Below the pieces are notes generated by a model that was not told the DNA's origin, ran no database searches, and saw nothing but the letters and a program-made list of their open reading frames with translations. The translations under genes and the position numbers were made by a program. From Paracidovorax cattleyae (GTDB lineage: Bacteria; Pseudomonadota; Gammaproteobacteria; Burkholderiales; Burkholderiaceae_C), in the NCBI RefSeq assembly GCF_900104515.1, contig NZ_FNJL01000014.1, positions 79,184-143,183 on the forward strand: DNA of 64,000 nucleotides, given 5' to 3'. Numbering within the stretch: the stretch's first letter is position 1; the number at the start of each line of letters is the position of its first letter. This document shows, one piece after another, positions 27,906 through 37,631 of this stretch.

Positions 27906-28640
27906 TCACACACCGGCCACGCCAACGGTCATGCCGCCGCAGACATAGAGCACCTGCCCCGTGACGAAGCCGCTGCGCGCATCGAGCAGGTACGACACGG
28001 CATGCGCCACGTCGTCCGGCGTGCCCACGCGCTTCACGGGCACCGCATCGATGATGGCCTGCGTGCGCGGTGCATCCGGCGGGTTGGCGCGGTCGAACAG
28101 CTCGGTGCGGATGGGCCCGGGACCGATCGCGTTGGCCGTGATGCCGTGGCGCCCCAGCTCCAGCGCCCAGACGCGCGTCATGCCGATCAGGCCGGCCTTG
28201 GTGGCCGAGTACGCGGTGCGCAGCTCCTTGCCCAGGGCGGCGCGCGAGGACATGTTCACGATGCGCCCGAAGCCGGCCGCCTGCATGCCCGGCAGCAGCG
28301 CCTGCATGCACTGCAGGCTGCAGCGCAGGTTCAGCGCAACAGCCAGGTCGAACTGCTCCAGCGTCTGCTCGGCCGCCCCGGCCGGCACCACGATGCCGAC
28401 GTTGTTGACCAGCCGCGTGATCGGTCCGCCGGCCAGCGCCTGCTGCAGCGCGCGCGCCGTCTCTGCGGGATTGGACAGGTCGGCCTGGATGCCGCCGGGC
28501 ACGCGATCGACCAGGCGGTCGATGACGACCGGCTCGTAGCCGTCGGCGCGGCAGCGTTCGGCCGTCGCCGCGCCGATGCCGGCGCCGCCGCCGGTGATGA
28601 GAACGCGCTCGCGCACGGAGGAGACCAGGGAATTCGTCAT
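27906..28640 (-). CDS. Short-chain dehydrogenase/reductase
   Basis: A 244-residue classical SDR. The cofactor motif TGGGAGIG lies at about residues 16-23, NNVG near 80, the catalytic Ser region MSSRA near 130, and YSATK near 145-149; the PGPI region follows. The family resembles 3-oxoacyl-ACP reductases and dihydrodiol or hydroxyacid dehydrogenases. The first residues lack an obvious Arg for NADP, so NAD use is plausible. Substrate unknown; its place among catC-pca genes suggests oxidation of a hydroxy acid or diol intermediate. It starts at the ATG 28640 (MTNSLVSS), 47 bases after the YciI-like gene. Confidence 0.88.
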   Translation of the reverse strand: MTNSLVSSVRERVLITGGGAGIGAATAERCRADGYEPVVIDRLVDRVPGGIQADLSNPAETARALQQALAGGPITRLVNNVGIVVPAGAAEQTLEQFDLAVALNLRCSLQCMQALLPGMQAAGFGRIVNMSSRAALGKELRTAYSATKAGLIGMTRVWALELGRHGITANAIGPGPIRTELFDRANPPDAPRTQAIIDAVPVKRVGTPDDVAHAVSYLLDARSGFVTGQVLYVCGGMTVGVAGV

Positions 28641-28687
28641 GGGGAATCCTTCAGGGGAATAGGTGGTGCCGCGCCGCAGCGGACGGC

Positions 28688-28984
28688 TCACAGGTAGCAC
28701 TGTCCGTCCACGTAGGCCTTGCGCCAGCGCGTGAGCACCACGCGCTCGAACAGGCCGGCGGCATGGAAGGGATCGGATTCGATGAAGCGCTGCGCCTCTT
28801 CGCGCGCATCCATCGCCACCACGTAGAGGCCGCCGCCCAGATCCCTGCCGCCGTCGTCCAGCTTGGCCCCGCAGGCCAGCAGCAGGGCCTTGTGGCGGTC
28901 CAGGAATTCCAGGTGCGCGGCGCGCGTGGCCTGGCGCACGTGCTGGTGGCCGGGCTTGTCGAAGGTTTCGATGATGAAAGGCAT
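28688..28984 (-). CDS. YciI-like small protein
   Basis: A 98-residue ferredoxin-like-fold protein of the YciI family: MPFIIETFDKPGHQHVRQATRAAH, GAKLDDGGRDLGGGLYVVAM, then FIESDPFHAAGLFERVVLTRW. Conserved His and Asp residues (His24 and the SDPF Asp) match the putative active-site pair of the family. Members include small enzymes of aromatic degradation such as dehydrochlorinases. Here it probably acts on an early, unidentified intermediate of the pathway. A 22-base perfect palindrome lies between it and the upstream cyclase gene. Confidence 0.85.
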   Translation of the reverse strand: MPFIIETFDKPGHQHVRQATRAAHLEFLDRHKALLLACGAKLDDGGRDLGGGLYVVAMDAREEAQRFIESDPFHAAGLFERVVLTRWRKAYVDGQCYL

Positions 28985-29065
28985 GGCGTGTTCTTCCGTG
29001 CGGCAGGCCGGCACATGGCGGATGCCGCGGGCCAAGGGGCCTGCGGCGTGTTCGGGATGGGTGGC

Positions 29066-29087
29066 TCCCGGGCCCGCGGGCCCGGGA
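29066..29087. repeat. Perfect 22-bp GC palindrome between cyclase and YciI genes
   Basis: The sequence reads the same on both strands (core CCCGGGCCCGCGGGCCCGGG flanked by T and A), without a central loop, in the 119-base gap of the operon. No T run follows in either direction. It could form an mRNA hairpin that tunes expression or protects the transcript end. Confidence 0.7.
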
Positions 29088-29103
29088 AGTGGCGGCGGTG
29101 GTC

Positions 29104-30174
29104 TCAGACCGTGGCGACGGGCGTCACGGGCGAGCCCACGGCGCCGGGCAGGTTCAGCGGCGGCGCCGTCAGCAGGAAGCGATGGCGGCCGTGCTCGCGC
29201 AGCCAGCGCGCCAGCGGCGTGAGGTACCAGAGCTCGCCCAGGTGAACGCCCAGCTTGAACAGGCAGTGCTCGTGCAGCGGCAGCGCCGCGCAGCAGGCCG
29301 GCCCGGGGCGAGCGGGCAGGCCCTCGACGGCGTAGTTGTCCGCCGCGATGGCGGCGAGCTGGCTGTCGGTGATCCACTGCAGCAGCTTCTCGTCGCGGCC
29401 GTCCAGCACCGCGCAGGCGTTGTGCAGCACCTGCGGGTCGGGATGCCGACGCATGCCCAGCACCACGTCGGCGAAGCCCGTGTGCAGGCAGACGATGTCG
29501 CCCGTCTCCACCGCCACGCCGTCGGCCTCCAGTACGCGCATCAGCGTGTCGTAGCCGACCAGCGTGCGCGCATCGCCCAGGTGGGCGCGCAAATCGATCA
29601 TCACGCCGCGGCCCTGCACGCCCGTGCGCGCCATGCCCTCGATGCCCAGGGCATGCGCGGCCGAGGTGCTGCCGGCAGAGTCCGCGGCGGCCGGCACGCC
29701 CGTGTCGCGCACGTCCTGCGGGCCGACGATGTGCCGCCCCGCCGCATAGCCGTTGTAGTAGAGCGCCTCGGGCAGGCCGTCGCCATTGGCGTCGAACAGC
29801 GATCCGGCGTGCGCCAGGCTGTCCCACTGCGTCGAGTACTGCAGGTACAGGATGGCCAGGTCGTCGGACATCACGTCGGTGCGGCCCGGCTCCAGCTCGG
29901 CCATCAGGCAGTTGAAATTGACCAGCCCCTTGCGCAGCGTGGGCCGCAGCACGGGGGGATGCCGGTTGGGATTGAGCGCGCTGCCGCCGGGGTAGTCCAG
30001 CGGCAGGCTGAGCGCGAAACTCAGGCCCTCGCGCACCTCGGCCACGCCCTGGAGCACCTTGTCGGGCGTCAGCAGGTTCAGGCGGCCCAGCTGGTCGTCG
30101 GGCCCGAAGTCGCCCCAGGTCGAGCCAGGTGGGCGCTGCTTCCAGCGGGGGTTCGCGGGCTGTGGCTGTTCCAT
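29104..30174 (-). CDS. Cyclase family protein (kynurenine formamidase-like metal hydrolase)
   Basis: A 356-residue protein of the cyclase family. Members are metal-dependent hydrolases related to KynB and isatin hydrolase. Visible elements: the opening block RWKQRPPGSTWGDFGPDDQLGRLN, the region QYSTQWDSLAHAG that supplies the metal-binding Asp/His (the family HxGTHxD is modified here), GVMIDLRAHLG, and TGDIVCLHTGF. The substrate may be a lactone, lactam or formamide. In this operon it is a candidate for making an open-chain acid upstream of muconolactone. It starts 10 bases after PcaD. Confidence 0.85.
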   Translation of the reverse strand: MEQPQPANPRWKQRPPGSTWGDFGPDDQLGRLNLLTPDKVLQGVAEVREGLSFALSLPLDYPGGSALNPNRHPPVLRPTLRKGLVNFNCLMAELEPGRTDVMSDDLAILYLQYSTQWDSLAHAGSLFDANGDGLPEALYYNGYAAGRHIVGPQDVRDTGVPAAADSAGSTSAAHALGIEGMARTGVQGRGVMIDLRAHLGDARTLVGYDTLMRVLEADGVAVETGDIVCLHTGFADVVLGMRRHPDPQVLHNACAVLDGRDEKLLQWITDSQLAAIAADNYAVEGLPARPGPACCAALPLHEHCLFKLGVHLGELWYLTPLARWLREHGRHRFLLTAPPLNLPGAVGSPVTPVATV

Positions 30175-30184
30175 GGAATCGGTC

Positions 30185-30988
30185 CTAGTTCCTTTGCAGA
30201 AAATCCGAGAGCGCGGCATCGAAGGCCTGCGGCGCCTCGAGGTTGGACAGGTGCGAGGCCGGCAGTTCGGCCACGCGGGCGCCGGCGATGGCGGCCTGCA
30301 TGGCCTGCGTGTCCGCCACCGTGGTGACCGGGTCGGCCGCGCCGGCGATGAGCAGCGTGGGCACGGCGATGCCACCGATGGCCGCGCGCAGGTCGGCCTG
30401 GGCCAGGGCCTCGCAGCAGCCGGCGTAGCCTTCGGGATCGACGCCGGCGATCCAGCCTTGGGCGCGGCGCACCACCTCGGGCTGCGCGGCGGCGAAGGCG
30501 TCGGTGAACCAGCGCCCCGGCGAAGAAGCGGCCAGTTCGGCCATGCCGGCCGCGCCCTTCTCGCGCACCATGGCGGCGCGCGTGGTCCATCCCTCGGCCG
30601 TGCCGATCTTCGCGGCACTGTTGGCCACCACCAGGCGCTCCAGCCGCTGCGGCGCATGCACGCCGAGCCAGAGGCCCGTGAAGCCGCCCATCGAGATACC
30701 ACAGAAGCTGGCACGGGCGATGCCCAGGGCATCGAGCAGGGCGACCACGTCGCCGCCCAGCTGGTCGAAGGTGTACGGCCCGGGAGACACCTCGCTGCCG
30801 CCGTGGCCGCGCGTGTCGTAGCGCACCACGCGGTGGGTGCGCGCGAACCGTTCGGCCTGCGCGTCCCACATTTCCAGCGTGGTGCCCAGGGAGTTGGAGA
30901 ACACCAGGGCCGGCGCATCGGCAGGCCCTTCCACCCGCACACGGAAAGCGCCCGCCGCGGTCTTCAGCACGTCGTCGTTCATGGCCAT
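30185..30988 (-). CDS. pcaD: 3-oxoadipate enol-lactonase
   Basis: A 267-residue alpha/beta hydrolase that opens 3-oxoadipate enol-lactone. The nucleophile elbow CGISMGG places Ser99. The oxyanion stretch LVFSNSLGTTLEMWD and the strand RVVRYDTRGHGGS are typical of PcaD, and a C-terminal PASHLSNLEAP gives the catalytic His. The start MAMNDDV at 30988 lies 11 bases after the pcaF stop. Together with catC and pcaIJF it completes the lower 3-oxoadipate route. Confidence 0.92.
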   Translation of the reverse strand: MAMNDDVLKTAAGAFRVRVEGPADAPALVFSNSLGTTLEMWDAQAERFARTHRVVRYDTRGHGGSEVSPGPYTFDQLGGDVVALLDALGIARASFCGISMGGFTGLWLGVHAPQRLERLVVANSAAKIGTAEGWTTRAAMVREKGAAGMAELAASSPGRWFTDAFAAAQPEVVRRAQGWIAGVDPEGYAGCCEALAQADLRAAIGGIAVPTLLIAGAADPVTTVADTQAMQAAIAGARVAELPASHLSNLEAPQAFDAALSDFLQRN

Positions 30989-30999
30989 GTCGCCCCCGC

Positions 31000-32208
<1,209 letters not shown>

Positions 32209-32244
32209 GCGGTTTGTCTCCGGGAAGGTTCTTTCGGGCGCGGG

Positions 32245-32892
32245 TCAGGCGCGGCGGATGGGCAGGCCGACCAGGCGTTCGAGTTCGCCGTGCTCCAGGC
32301 CCTGCACGGCGTCGATCACCACCAGGCCGTCCGGCGTACAGGCCAGCGTGGCGAGGTCGGTGTAGATGCGCTTGACGCAGCCGATGCCGGTGAGCGGGTA
32401 GGTGCACTGCCCCACGATCTTGGACTGGCCCTGCTTGGTCAGCAGATCCATCATCACCCAGGTCTGTTTCGCGCCGATGGCCAGATCCATCGCGCCGCCC
32501 ACGGCCGGGATGGCCCCGGGCTCGCCCGTGCTCCAGTTGGCCAGGTCGCCCGTGGCGCTGACCTGGAAGGCGCCCAGCACGCAGATGTCCAGGTGGCCAC
32601 CGCGCATCATGGCGAAGCTGTCGGCATGGTGGAAGTACGCGCCGCCCGGCAGCAGCGTGACGGGCTGCTTGCCCGCATTGATGAGGTCGTAGTCCTCCTG
32701 CCCTGCCACGGGCGCGGGGCCCATGCCGAGGATACCGTTCTCGCTCTGCAGGATGACTTCGCGGTCGGCCGGGATGTGGTTGGCCACGAGGGTGGGCTGC
32801 CCGATGCCCAGGTTGACGACGGCGCCTTCGTGGATGTCCTGGGCCACGCGGCGGGCCAGTTCGTCTTTGCTGCGTTTCTGATAGCTGCTCAC
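32245..32892 (-). CDS. pcaJ: 3-oxoadipate CoA-transferase subunit beta
   Basis: The 215-residue beta subunit of a family I CoA-transferase, moving CoA from succinyl-CoA to 3-oxoadipate. The catalytic Glu lies in the motif SENGILGMGP (about residue 50), and NLGIGQPTLVANHIP precedes it. It pairs with pcaI, 51 bases upstream. Sequence alone cannot exclude an acetoacetate CoA-transferase; the neighbouring pcaD and pcaF favour 3-oxoadipate. Confidence 0.9.
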   Translation of the reverse strand: MSSYQKRSKDELARRVAQDIHEGAVVNLGIGQPTLVANHIPADREVILQSENGILGMGPAPVAGQEDYDLINAGKQPVTLLPGGAYFHHADSFAMMRGGHLDICVLGAFQVSATGDLANWSTGEPGAIPAVGGAMDLAIGAKQTWVMMDLLTKQGQSKIVGQCTYPLTGIGCVKRIYTDLATLACTPDGLVVIDAVQGLEHGELERLVGLPIRRA

Positions 32893-32943
32893 GCTGATTC
32901 CTTCTGCGCTGGTGGCCTGTTCAATTCCGATGCGATACCGGGC

Positions 32944-33645
32944 TCATGCAGGCTTCTTGAAGCCAGCGCCCTGGGTGGCGGTGCGCTCGATGCGCACGAT
33001 CCTGCTCACGAAGATGCCGGGGGTGGCGATGGCCTCGGGATCCAGGGCGCCCAGTTCCGCGATCTCGTGCACCGTGGCGATGGTCTGCTTCGCGGCCGTG
33101 GCCATCACGGGGCCGAAGTTGCGTGCGGACATGCGATACGTCAGGTTGCCCCAGCGGTCGCCCCGCTCGGCCTTGATGAGGGCCACGTCGCCGTGGATGG
33201 GGTACTCCAGCACGTAGTGCCTGCCGCCGATCTCGCGCGTTTCCTTGCCCTTCGCCAGTTCCGTGCCGTAGGCCGTCGGGCAGAAGAAGGCGCCGATGCC
33301 TGCCCCGGCCGCGCGCAGTCGCTCGGCGAGGTTGCCCTGCGGCACCAGTTCCAGCTCCAGCTTGCCGGAGCGGTACAGGTCGTCGAACACCCAGCTGTCC
33401 ACCTGCCGCGGGAAGCTGCAGATGATCTTGCGCACGCGGCCCGTCTTGAGCAGCGCTGCCAGGCCCGTGTCGCCGTTGCCGGCATTGTTGTTGACCACCG
33501 TGAGGTCACGGGCGCCCTGCCCGATCAGTCCGTCGATCAGTTCGCCGGGAATACCGGCCGTGCCGAAGCCGCCGACGAGCACCGTGGCGCCGTCCTGGAT
33601 GCCCGACAGGGCCTGGGCGACGGAATCCGCAATCTTGTTGATCAT
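32944..33645 (-). CDS. pcaI: 3-oxoadipate CoA-transferase subunit alpha
   Basis: The 233-residue alpha subunit: MINKIADSVAQAL, then the glycine-rich GATVLVGGFGTAGIPGELID and VVNNNAGNGDTGLAALL, and the region GTELAKGKETREI. First gene of the minus-strand catC-pca run, divergent from the IclR gene. The start ATG at 33645 is followed by the family N-terminus; much longer frames upstream run over the divergent regulator. Confidence 0.92.
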   Translation of the reverse strand: MINKIADSVAQALSGIQDGATVLVGGFGTAGIPGELIDGLIGQGARDLTVVNNNAGNGDTGLAALLKTGRVRKIICSFPRQVDSWVFDDLYRSGKLELELVPQGNLAERLRAAGAGIGAFFCPTAYGTELAKGKETREIGGRHYVLEYPIHGDVALIKAERGDRWGNLTYRMSARNFGPVMATAAKQTIATVHEIAELGALDPEAIATPGIFVSRIVRIERTATQGAGFKKPA

Positions 33646-33749
33646 GGGAAGAAAAACCTGGAATGGGAGCAAGGCCGGACTGCCGTGCCGCACAGCGACA
33701 ATCCGGCCCCGCGGGCGGGAGGCGACCGGAGGTCCGGCCGCGGGATTTT

Positions 33750-33775
33750 GTTCGTATAAAGAACAAATGTTCGTA
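33750..33775. promoter_or_regulatory. Repeated GTTCGTA elements, candidate IclR operator
   Basis: GTTCGTA occurs at 33750-33756 and 33769-33775, 19 bases apart (about two helix turns), with GAAC (33761-33764) making inverted pairs with each. The stretch is AT-rich and lies between pcaI and the IclR start. IclR regulators of aromatic pathways (PcaU/PcaR/PobR) bind such repeated short elements. Inference. Confidence 0.5.
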
Positions 33776-33804
33776 CAATGAATTAATTCTAGAACTAACA
33801 GCTT

Positions 33805-34608
33805 ATGAGCGATACCCCCAAGGACCCTGGTAAAAACCCTAGGCCGGGCGACAGCTATGTGCAGTCGTTCGCCCGCGGGCTGGAAGTGATCCGCTCCTTC
33901 AGCGCGGCCGCCCCGCAACAGACGCTGAGCGAGGTGGCGGCCTCCTCGGGCCTGACGCGCGCCGGCGCCCGCCGCATCCTGCTCACGCTGCAGACGCTGG
34001 GCTACGTGGAAAGCGACGGGCGACTGTTCCGCCTCACGCCGCGCATACTGGACTTGGGGTTCGCCTACCTCTCGTCCATGCCGATCTGGGACCTGGCGGA
34101 GCCTTCCATGGAAGCGCTGGCAGGCGAGGTGCACGAATCGTGCTCCGCCGCCGTGCTCGACGGCCACGACGTGGTCTATGTGCTGCGCGTGCACACCCAC
34201 AAGATCATGAGCACCAACCTCGGCGTGGGCTCGCGCCTGCCCGCGTTCTGGACCTCCATGGGCCGCATGCTGCTGGCCGGCCTGCCCGACGAGCGCGTCA
34301 TCGCGCTCATGCAGGACCTGCCGCGCAAGCGCTTCACCCCGCGCACCGTGGTGGAGGACGCGGAACTGCTCGCCCGCGTTCAAACCGCCCGCGCGCAGGG
34401 CTGGTGCCTGATCGACCAGGAACTGGAAGAAGGATTGATCTCCGTCGCCGCCCCGCTGCGCGACCGCACCGGCCGCACGGTGGCCGCGCTCAACATCAGC
34501 GGGCAGGCCAACCGCACCAGCGCGAAGATGATGCAGCGCGACCTGCTGCCCGTGCTGCTGCGCACGGCCGACACCATCTCGCGGCTGCTGGGCACGCGCC
34601 GCGGCTGA
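33805..34608 (+). CDS. IclR family regulator (PcaR/PobR-like)
   Basis: A 267-residue IclR protein: an N-terminal winged helix (YVQSFARGLEVIRSFSAAAP, then TLSEVAASSGLTRAGARRILLTL) and a C-terminal effector-binding domain with the PcaR-type IWDLAEPSMEAL and SVAAPLRDRTGRTVAALNISGQ. It is divergent from pcaI with 159 bases between and is the obvious local controller of the catC-pca run, most likely an activator responding to 3-oxoadipate or a related acid. It starts MSDTPKDPGKN. Confidence 0.9.
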   Translation: MSDTPKDPGKNPRPGDSYVQSFARGLEVIRSFSAAAPQQTLSEVAASSGLTRAGARRILLTLQTLGYVESDGRLFRLTPRILDLGFAYLSSMPIWDLAEPSMEALAGEVHESCSAAVLDGHDVVYVLRVHTHKIMSTNLGVGSRLPAFWTSMGRMLLAGLPDERVIALMQDLPRKRFTPRTVVEDAELLARVQTARAQGWCLIDQELEEGLISVAAPLRDRTGRTVAALNISGQANRTSAKMMQRDLLPVLLRTADTISRLLGTRRG

Positions 34609-34686
34609 GGCCGCGCTCTTCTCCGCGAGGCCAGGCAGCGCCTATCACGCTCCTGGCCCCGGTTACGGCCTGTGCCGGCCTGCAGC

Positions 34687-34711
34687 TTCGCATGCCTCGC
34701 ACCTGCTTCGC
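34687..34711 (+). promoter_or_regulatory. PIP box (TTCGC-N15-TTCGC)
   Basis: TTCGC at 34687-34691 and 34707-34711 with exactly 15 bases between: the plant-inducible promoter box bound by HrpX/HrpB-type AraC regulators that turn on type III secretion genes. It lies 63 bases before the start of the chaperone-like gene. The expected -10 (YANNNT, 30-32 bases on) is not clear here; a GATAAT at 34728-34733 and a repeated ATATGCA follow instead. Confidence 0.7.
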
Positions 34712-34774
34712 CGTTCATACTGCTTTCGATAATGGATATGCAAAAAAATATGCATAGCCAACGGAAGCGCCATC

Positions 34775-35737
34775 ATGCAGACCTCACCCACCGCAAGCAC
34801 CACGGATCCATCCACCCCCTCGCCTACCCCGGCGGCATGGCTGCGCGAAGCGGCCCGCCGGTTCGGCGAAACGGAAGGCGCAGAGCCTTTCTCCGAGGCG
34901 CGCTCCTTCGAACAGGACGGCATCCGCTACCGTCCCCTGCGGATCGAGGACGCCCCGCAGGAGCGCTGGGCCCTGGTGGCGTCGCAGCCCTGCCCTGCCG
35001 GCGTGGAAGAGCCCGTCTGGACCAGCCTGCTGCTGCACCTCAACGCACCGTCCATGGCGCTCGGGTCCATCGGCATCGGCCTGGATTCCGCCGGACGCGC
35101 CGTGGTCGTGCACGGCGTGCCCCCGTCGCATGTCGGCGATGCGGCGCTGCTGGCCCAGGATCTGTTCCAGCTCAGCTACTTCAGCGGCATGCTGCGGGAA
35201 AGCGCTCTCGGAGTGCAGCACCACCTGTCCTCGATGATCGACGCGCATGCCCTGCGCCAGGCCGGGAGCGCCTCCGGGCCGGAAGCCGCGCCGCCGGAGA
35301 TGCCGCCGCTGCCGCCGGGTCTCGAAGCCACGGTTCAGGCACAGGCCGGTGCGGACTGGCACCGCCCCCTGCTCGGGCAGGCTCTGGACGAGCTGGGCGC
35401 CGCGGCCTCGGGCACCCCCGGCCTCCCGCTGGGCGCCATCGTCCGGCTGCAGGGCAAGGATATCCAGATCGCGGCCTGCGGCGATGGCCGCACGCTGCTG
35501 CTGTCGGCACCGCTGGACCGGCCGCTGGCCGACAGCGCCGAGCGCACCGCTGCGCTGCAGGCCAACGTGGAGCTGATGTTGATCGCCGGCTGCGCGCTGA
35601 GCCTCTCCCCCGAAGGCACGTTCGTACAGACACGCTGGGACTCCGCGGGCATGGATGGCACCGATCTGGCCGTCCAGCTGGATGGTTTCGCCGCCCTGTC
35701 CGCCAGCATGGACGGCACCTCCGCCTCCATGCAATGA
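34775..35737 (+). CDS. Candidate type III secretion chaperone with tandem CesT-like domains
   Basis: A 320-residue acidic protein that I could not match to a named gene. It appears to contain two similar alpha/beta domains (about 20-165 and 185-315). Each has the pattern of a strand with LG.I.....G.A then a helix, then a ...A.LA...LF.LSY or ...LQANVELMLIAGC stretch, as in CesT/Tir-type effector chaperones, which normally have only one. The first 20 residues are Ser/Thr/Pro-rich. It sits behind a PIP box and 22 bases before a candidate effector, the usual chaperone-effector arrangement. The role is inferred from context. Confidence 0.6.
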   Translation: MQTSPTASTTDPSTPSPTPAAWLREAARRFGETEGAEPFSEARSFEQDGIRYRPLRIEDAPQERWALVASQPCPAGVEEPVWTSLLLHLNAPSMALGSIGIGLDSAGRAVVVHGVPPSHVGDAALLAQDLFQLSYFSGMLRESALGVQHHLSSMIDAHALRQAGSASGPEAAPPEMPPLPPGLEATVQAQAGADWHRPLLGQALDELGAAASGTPGLPLGAIVRLQGKDIQIAACGDGRTLLLSAPLDRPLADSAERTAALQANVELMLIAGCALSLSPEGTFVQTRWDSAGMDGTDLAVQLDGFAALSASMDGTSASMQ

Positions 35738-35759
35738 AACCCGACGAAAGGAGCCTCCC

Positions 35760-37583
35760 ATGCTGAAAAACACCACCGCCTCGCCGGGCACCTCGTCGCC
35801 CCAGCACCTGCTCACCTCCCCGGGCAAGGAGGCGCAGCCCACCAGCAGCCAGCCGACGTCACCCATCGCCCTCACAGGCAGCCAGCGTCTGCCGGAAACG
35901 GAACTGCCGCGCTTCGCACGGCCGGATGCGCAGGCGTCCACCTCCGCCGCGGCCTCTTCCAGCAGGCCCCCGCGCAACGATGCGCCCCGGGCCCCGGCGC
36001 GCGAAATGTCCCTGCGCTACATGGCCGACGTGGAAGCCCAGACCCACACGCCCGTCCCGGGACGGGGCGCGCGGCTCCTCCAGCAGGGGCGGAACCTGGC
36101 GTCCGGGGCCCGGAATCTGGCGCAGAGTTCGCTGGGCCAGGTAAGGAGCGGCGCGGTCGCGGGCGCCGCATACGCGGGACAGGCCGCCACGGCAGTCAAG
36201 GACAAAGCCGTGCAGGGCTACCACTACACGGCGGCGAAGGCACACCAGGGCTGGGAGGCCACCAGCCAGTTCACCCGGCAAAGCGCGCAGGACCTCGTGG
36301 GCGACCGGCTCCCCAGCCGCGCGGCCGTGGGCGCCTTCACCGGCCACACGGTGCAGCAGTTGCTGACCTGCGGGATTCCCACCTTCTCCCGCGAATACGC
36401 GATGCTGCAGATCTACCGGGGCATCGTGAACACCAGGTTCGCCCAGGACAACCCCTTCGCCATCGTCGGCATGCAGACCGCCGTGTCGATGGCGGCCGTG
36501 CTGGCGCACGCGAAGCTGCGGCACGCGCGCATGGACCGGGATCCGGAAGCCGCGGTCAAGGGGCATTTCGGCCTCACGAACGCGCAGTGGGACGCCATGT
36601 CCCCGCAGGACAAGGCAAGGCGCAAGGAGATCCAGCAGGCGGATTCGCGGCGCGTGACGGCGAACCAGGTCATTGCCGAGACCGGCAACTTCATCATGGG
36701 CGCAACCGCCGCGGCCGGCGGGGATCCCGGCGTGTCTGCGCGGGTGCTCGCCACCCAGGTGCGCAACGTCATCTATGCCGCCATGCGCGAGCTGATGCAG
36801 GCCAGCCTCAAGTTCGTCGATACCCGCGGCCCCGGCACCAGCGGCGTGAACGACGCCAACATGAGCTCCATGGCGGCGGTGTACACGTTGATGACCATGG
36901 GCGCCAGCACGGCCTCGGACGGCGTGGTCGGCGCGGTGCTGAACGCGCGCTCCGTCGGCCTCAGCGGCCTGCAGTTCCAGGTGGCGGACACGAACAACCC
37001 GGTCAACGATCCGCAGCTGGAGAATGCGGCCCTCGTGGCCCTCATCCGCGGCCTCTTCAATACCTCCGTCGAAGTGATCGACGCGGGCGTGGGCAAGCAC
37101 TATGAAACCAGGCAGGTGGGCGCCCAGCAGGTATGGAACTCGGGCAGCAAGCTGCCCATGAAGGACCACGACCGCGTCCTGGACCACTCCGTCGCGCGGT
37201 TCTCCTGGAACCAGTTCGCAGGCATGGCCAACCTCGCGGTGCAGCAGGTCGCCAGGGCCACCGGCCTCAACCAGGCGGCCCCCGCGCTGACCTCGTTCCT
37301 CGGGGTCGGCACGACGGCTGCCGCCTTCGGCCTGGCCTACCGCAATACCAACCAGACCTACCAGGCCCACGCCAGGGTGCGCTCCGCCGTGGCGAACGCG
37401 CAGGCGCCCGCCGCCCCGGCGACCGCGCCGGCACCGGACGACGGCTCTCAGGCGGTGGCGTCCGGCGCCGGCCACGCCACGCAGGCGCGGCAGCGCCATA
37501 CCGCAGTCCCGGAAATCGAGGAGGCCGCGGACGACAGTGCCGCCGGGCCCCCGCACGGCGGGCAGGCCCGGCCCACGGCCTGA
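35760..37583 (+). CDS. Candidate type III secreted effector with Ser/Pro-rich N-terminus
   Basis: A 607-residue protein of no recognised family. Residues 1-85 are rich in Ser, Thr, Pro, Gln and Ala with few acidic residues, as in type III secretion signals. A central Ala/Gly-rich region (about 100-150) is followed by several amphipathic or weakly hydrophobic helices (for example FTGHTVQQLLTCGIPTFS, GMQTAVSMAAVLAHAK, SFLGVGTTAAAFGLAYRN), suggesting membrane contact in the host. The last 55 residues are low-complexity. GAAAGGAG precedes the ATG at 35760. The PIP box upstream of its partner and the CesT-like neighbour support the effector call; no enzymatic motif is seen. Confidence 0.6.
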   Translation: MLKNTTASPGTSSPQHLLTSPGKEAQPTSSQPTSPIALTGSQRLPETELPRFARPDAQASTSAAASSSRPPRNDAPRAPAREMSLRYMADVEAQTHTPVPGRGARLLQQGRNLASGARNLAQSSLGQVRSGAVAGAAYAGQAATAVKDKAVQGYHYTAAKAHQGWEATSQFTRQSAQDLVGDRLPSRAAVGAFTGHTVQQLLTCGIPTFSREYAMLQIYRGIVNTRFAQDNPFAIVGMQTAVSMAAVLAHAKLRHARMDRDPEAAVKGHFGLTNAQWDAMSPQDKARRKEIQQADSRRVTANQVIAETGNFIMGATAAAGGDPGVSARVLATQVRNVIYAAMRELMQASLKFVDTRGPGTSGVNDANMSSMAAVYTLMTMGASTASDGVVGAVLNARSVGLSGLQFQVADTNNPVNDPQLENAALVALIRGLFNTSVEVIDAGVGKHYETRQVGAQQVWNSGSKLPMKDHDRVLDHSVARFSWNQFAGMANLAVQQVARATGLNQAAPALTSFLGVGTTAAAFGLAYRNTNQTYQAHARVRSAVANAQAPAAPATAPAPDDGSQAVASGAGHATQARQRHTAVPEIEEAADDSAAGPPHGGQARPTA

Positions 37584-37631
37584 TAAGGCACCGCGCAGGG
37601 ACGATGCCGCCGTGCTACGCTGCGCGGCATC

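Noticed and set aside
34707..34728. A second PIP box using TTCG at 34707 and 34725.
   Set aside because: The spacing is 14 bases rather than 15-16; the upstream pair at 34687/34707 fits exactly.
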